64,000 nucleotides of DNA from Corylus avellana (taxonomy: Eukaryota; Streptophyta; Magnoliopsida; Fagales; Betulaceae), in assembly GCF_901000735.1 (NCBI RefSeq), contig NC_081545.1:8392044-8456043 (forward strand), in the 5' to 3' direction. The position numbers and the translations under genes were made by a program. Shown piece after piece: positions 63,501-64,000 of the stretch (position 1 is its first letter; the number at the start of each line of letters is the position of its first letter). The notes beneath the pieces are model-generated. The model was not told the origin of the DNA. It did not search any database and saw nothing but the letters and a program-made list of their open reading frames with translations.

Positions 63501-64000
63501 ATTTTTGTCTTTTTGCTAGTATTAGGAGACATTGTCACTTTTTTTGTAGTTTAGGGGGAACATTGTCCCAATTAAAAGTTTGTGAGAGACATTGTCAGCC
63601 AATTAAGTGGTAATTTGATGAGGTATGTCGACTTTTCCCCCCCAAAAAAATGTTTTCAAATGGTAAACTCCTAGTTATAGTAGGAAAAGTTCATGCACAT
63701 AAACTAATGTAACTTGAAAGAGTAATGCTATAGGACATACCAGTGTGTTGAACAGCGATCACGCCGAGTGACGTGGCACGTCCGCATCGTTTATTTATTT
63801 ATTTTTAAAAAAGAAAAAAATTTGAGAAATATGAGGGTCAAAAATGAAAATCCCAACTTGTAGATGGTCTTGTCATGCTCAGTGTTCTTTGGCCCCCAAG
63901 TTGGCCATCCAATTGGTCTGTTAGGCTGGTAGTTTTAGTTTCAATTTATGTATTTTTGTACCAGGTTGTTTTGTTAAGATTGTTAGTTAATTTCAAGTGA
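60507..64000. other. 3' flank of PPR E (type 2), to window end
   Basis: Shared 3' flank, then the type-2 flank as after D. 62280-64000 is nearly identical to the reverse complement of 42240-43990. The 62-codon frame of D is interrupted here by TAG near 61553. T-rich runs near 61107, 62735 and 63470. No gene. Confidence 0.65.

Overview
The window is nuclear DNA from a flowering plant, most likely a woody eudicot; the species cannot be fixed from sequence alone. The signs are AT-rich spacers full of small TIR elements, hAT-type elements, a tRNA-derived SINE and a LINE-like insertion, a seven-exon plant gene with GT-AG introns, and a cluster of intronless P-class pentatricopeptide-repeat (PPR) genes. 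Thirteen N runs (nine of 100, three of 20, one of 138) show that this is a scaffold of at least 14 contigs, and several contig joins look wrong. Layout: 1-9650 is segmental unit 1: a SINE, a small conserved 99-aa gene, a fold-back element, a hAT-type element and PPR gene 1. 9751-13348 is a VAP4-type vesicle-associated (MSP-domain) protein gene whose 5' end lies in a gap. 13349-22206 is a repeat-rich spacer with a 992-bp hAT-type element and one candidate small secreted peptide. 22179-25854 carries a wound-responsive (DUF3774) gene twice, as two identical 1,788-bp blocks on either side of a gap. 25940-35369 is segmental unit 2, a diverged copy of unit 1 carrying a LINE-like insertion and PPR gene 2, whose presequence has two stop codons. 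35470-64000 is the PPR array proper: PPR C (36078), D (47498), C' (52904-54739, minus strand, identical to C) and E (58671), with long homologous spacers. The PPR genes are Restorer-of-fertility-like (RFL): a short Arg-rich presequence followed by 14 uninterrupted 35-residue motifs. Paralogues differ at the RNA-contacting positions 5 and 35 in several motifs, E looks like a mosaic of the two sub-families, and genes 1/2 and C/D/E have different leaders that meet just upstream of the ATG. Together these suggest a fast-evolving RNA-specificity locus directed at mitochondrial transcripts. Caution on gene counts: three perfect repeats (1,788 bp direct, 385 bp direct, 2,930 bp inverted) begin or end exactly at N runs as suffix-prefix overlaps. 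They are best read as contig ends that were never merged. The second wound-responsive gene, three extra PPR motifs in gene 2 and the inverted PPR C' are therefore probably artefacts, while spacers with no PPR gene at 40205-46178 suggest other PPR copies are missing from the gaps.
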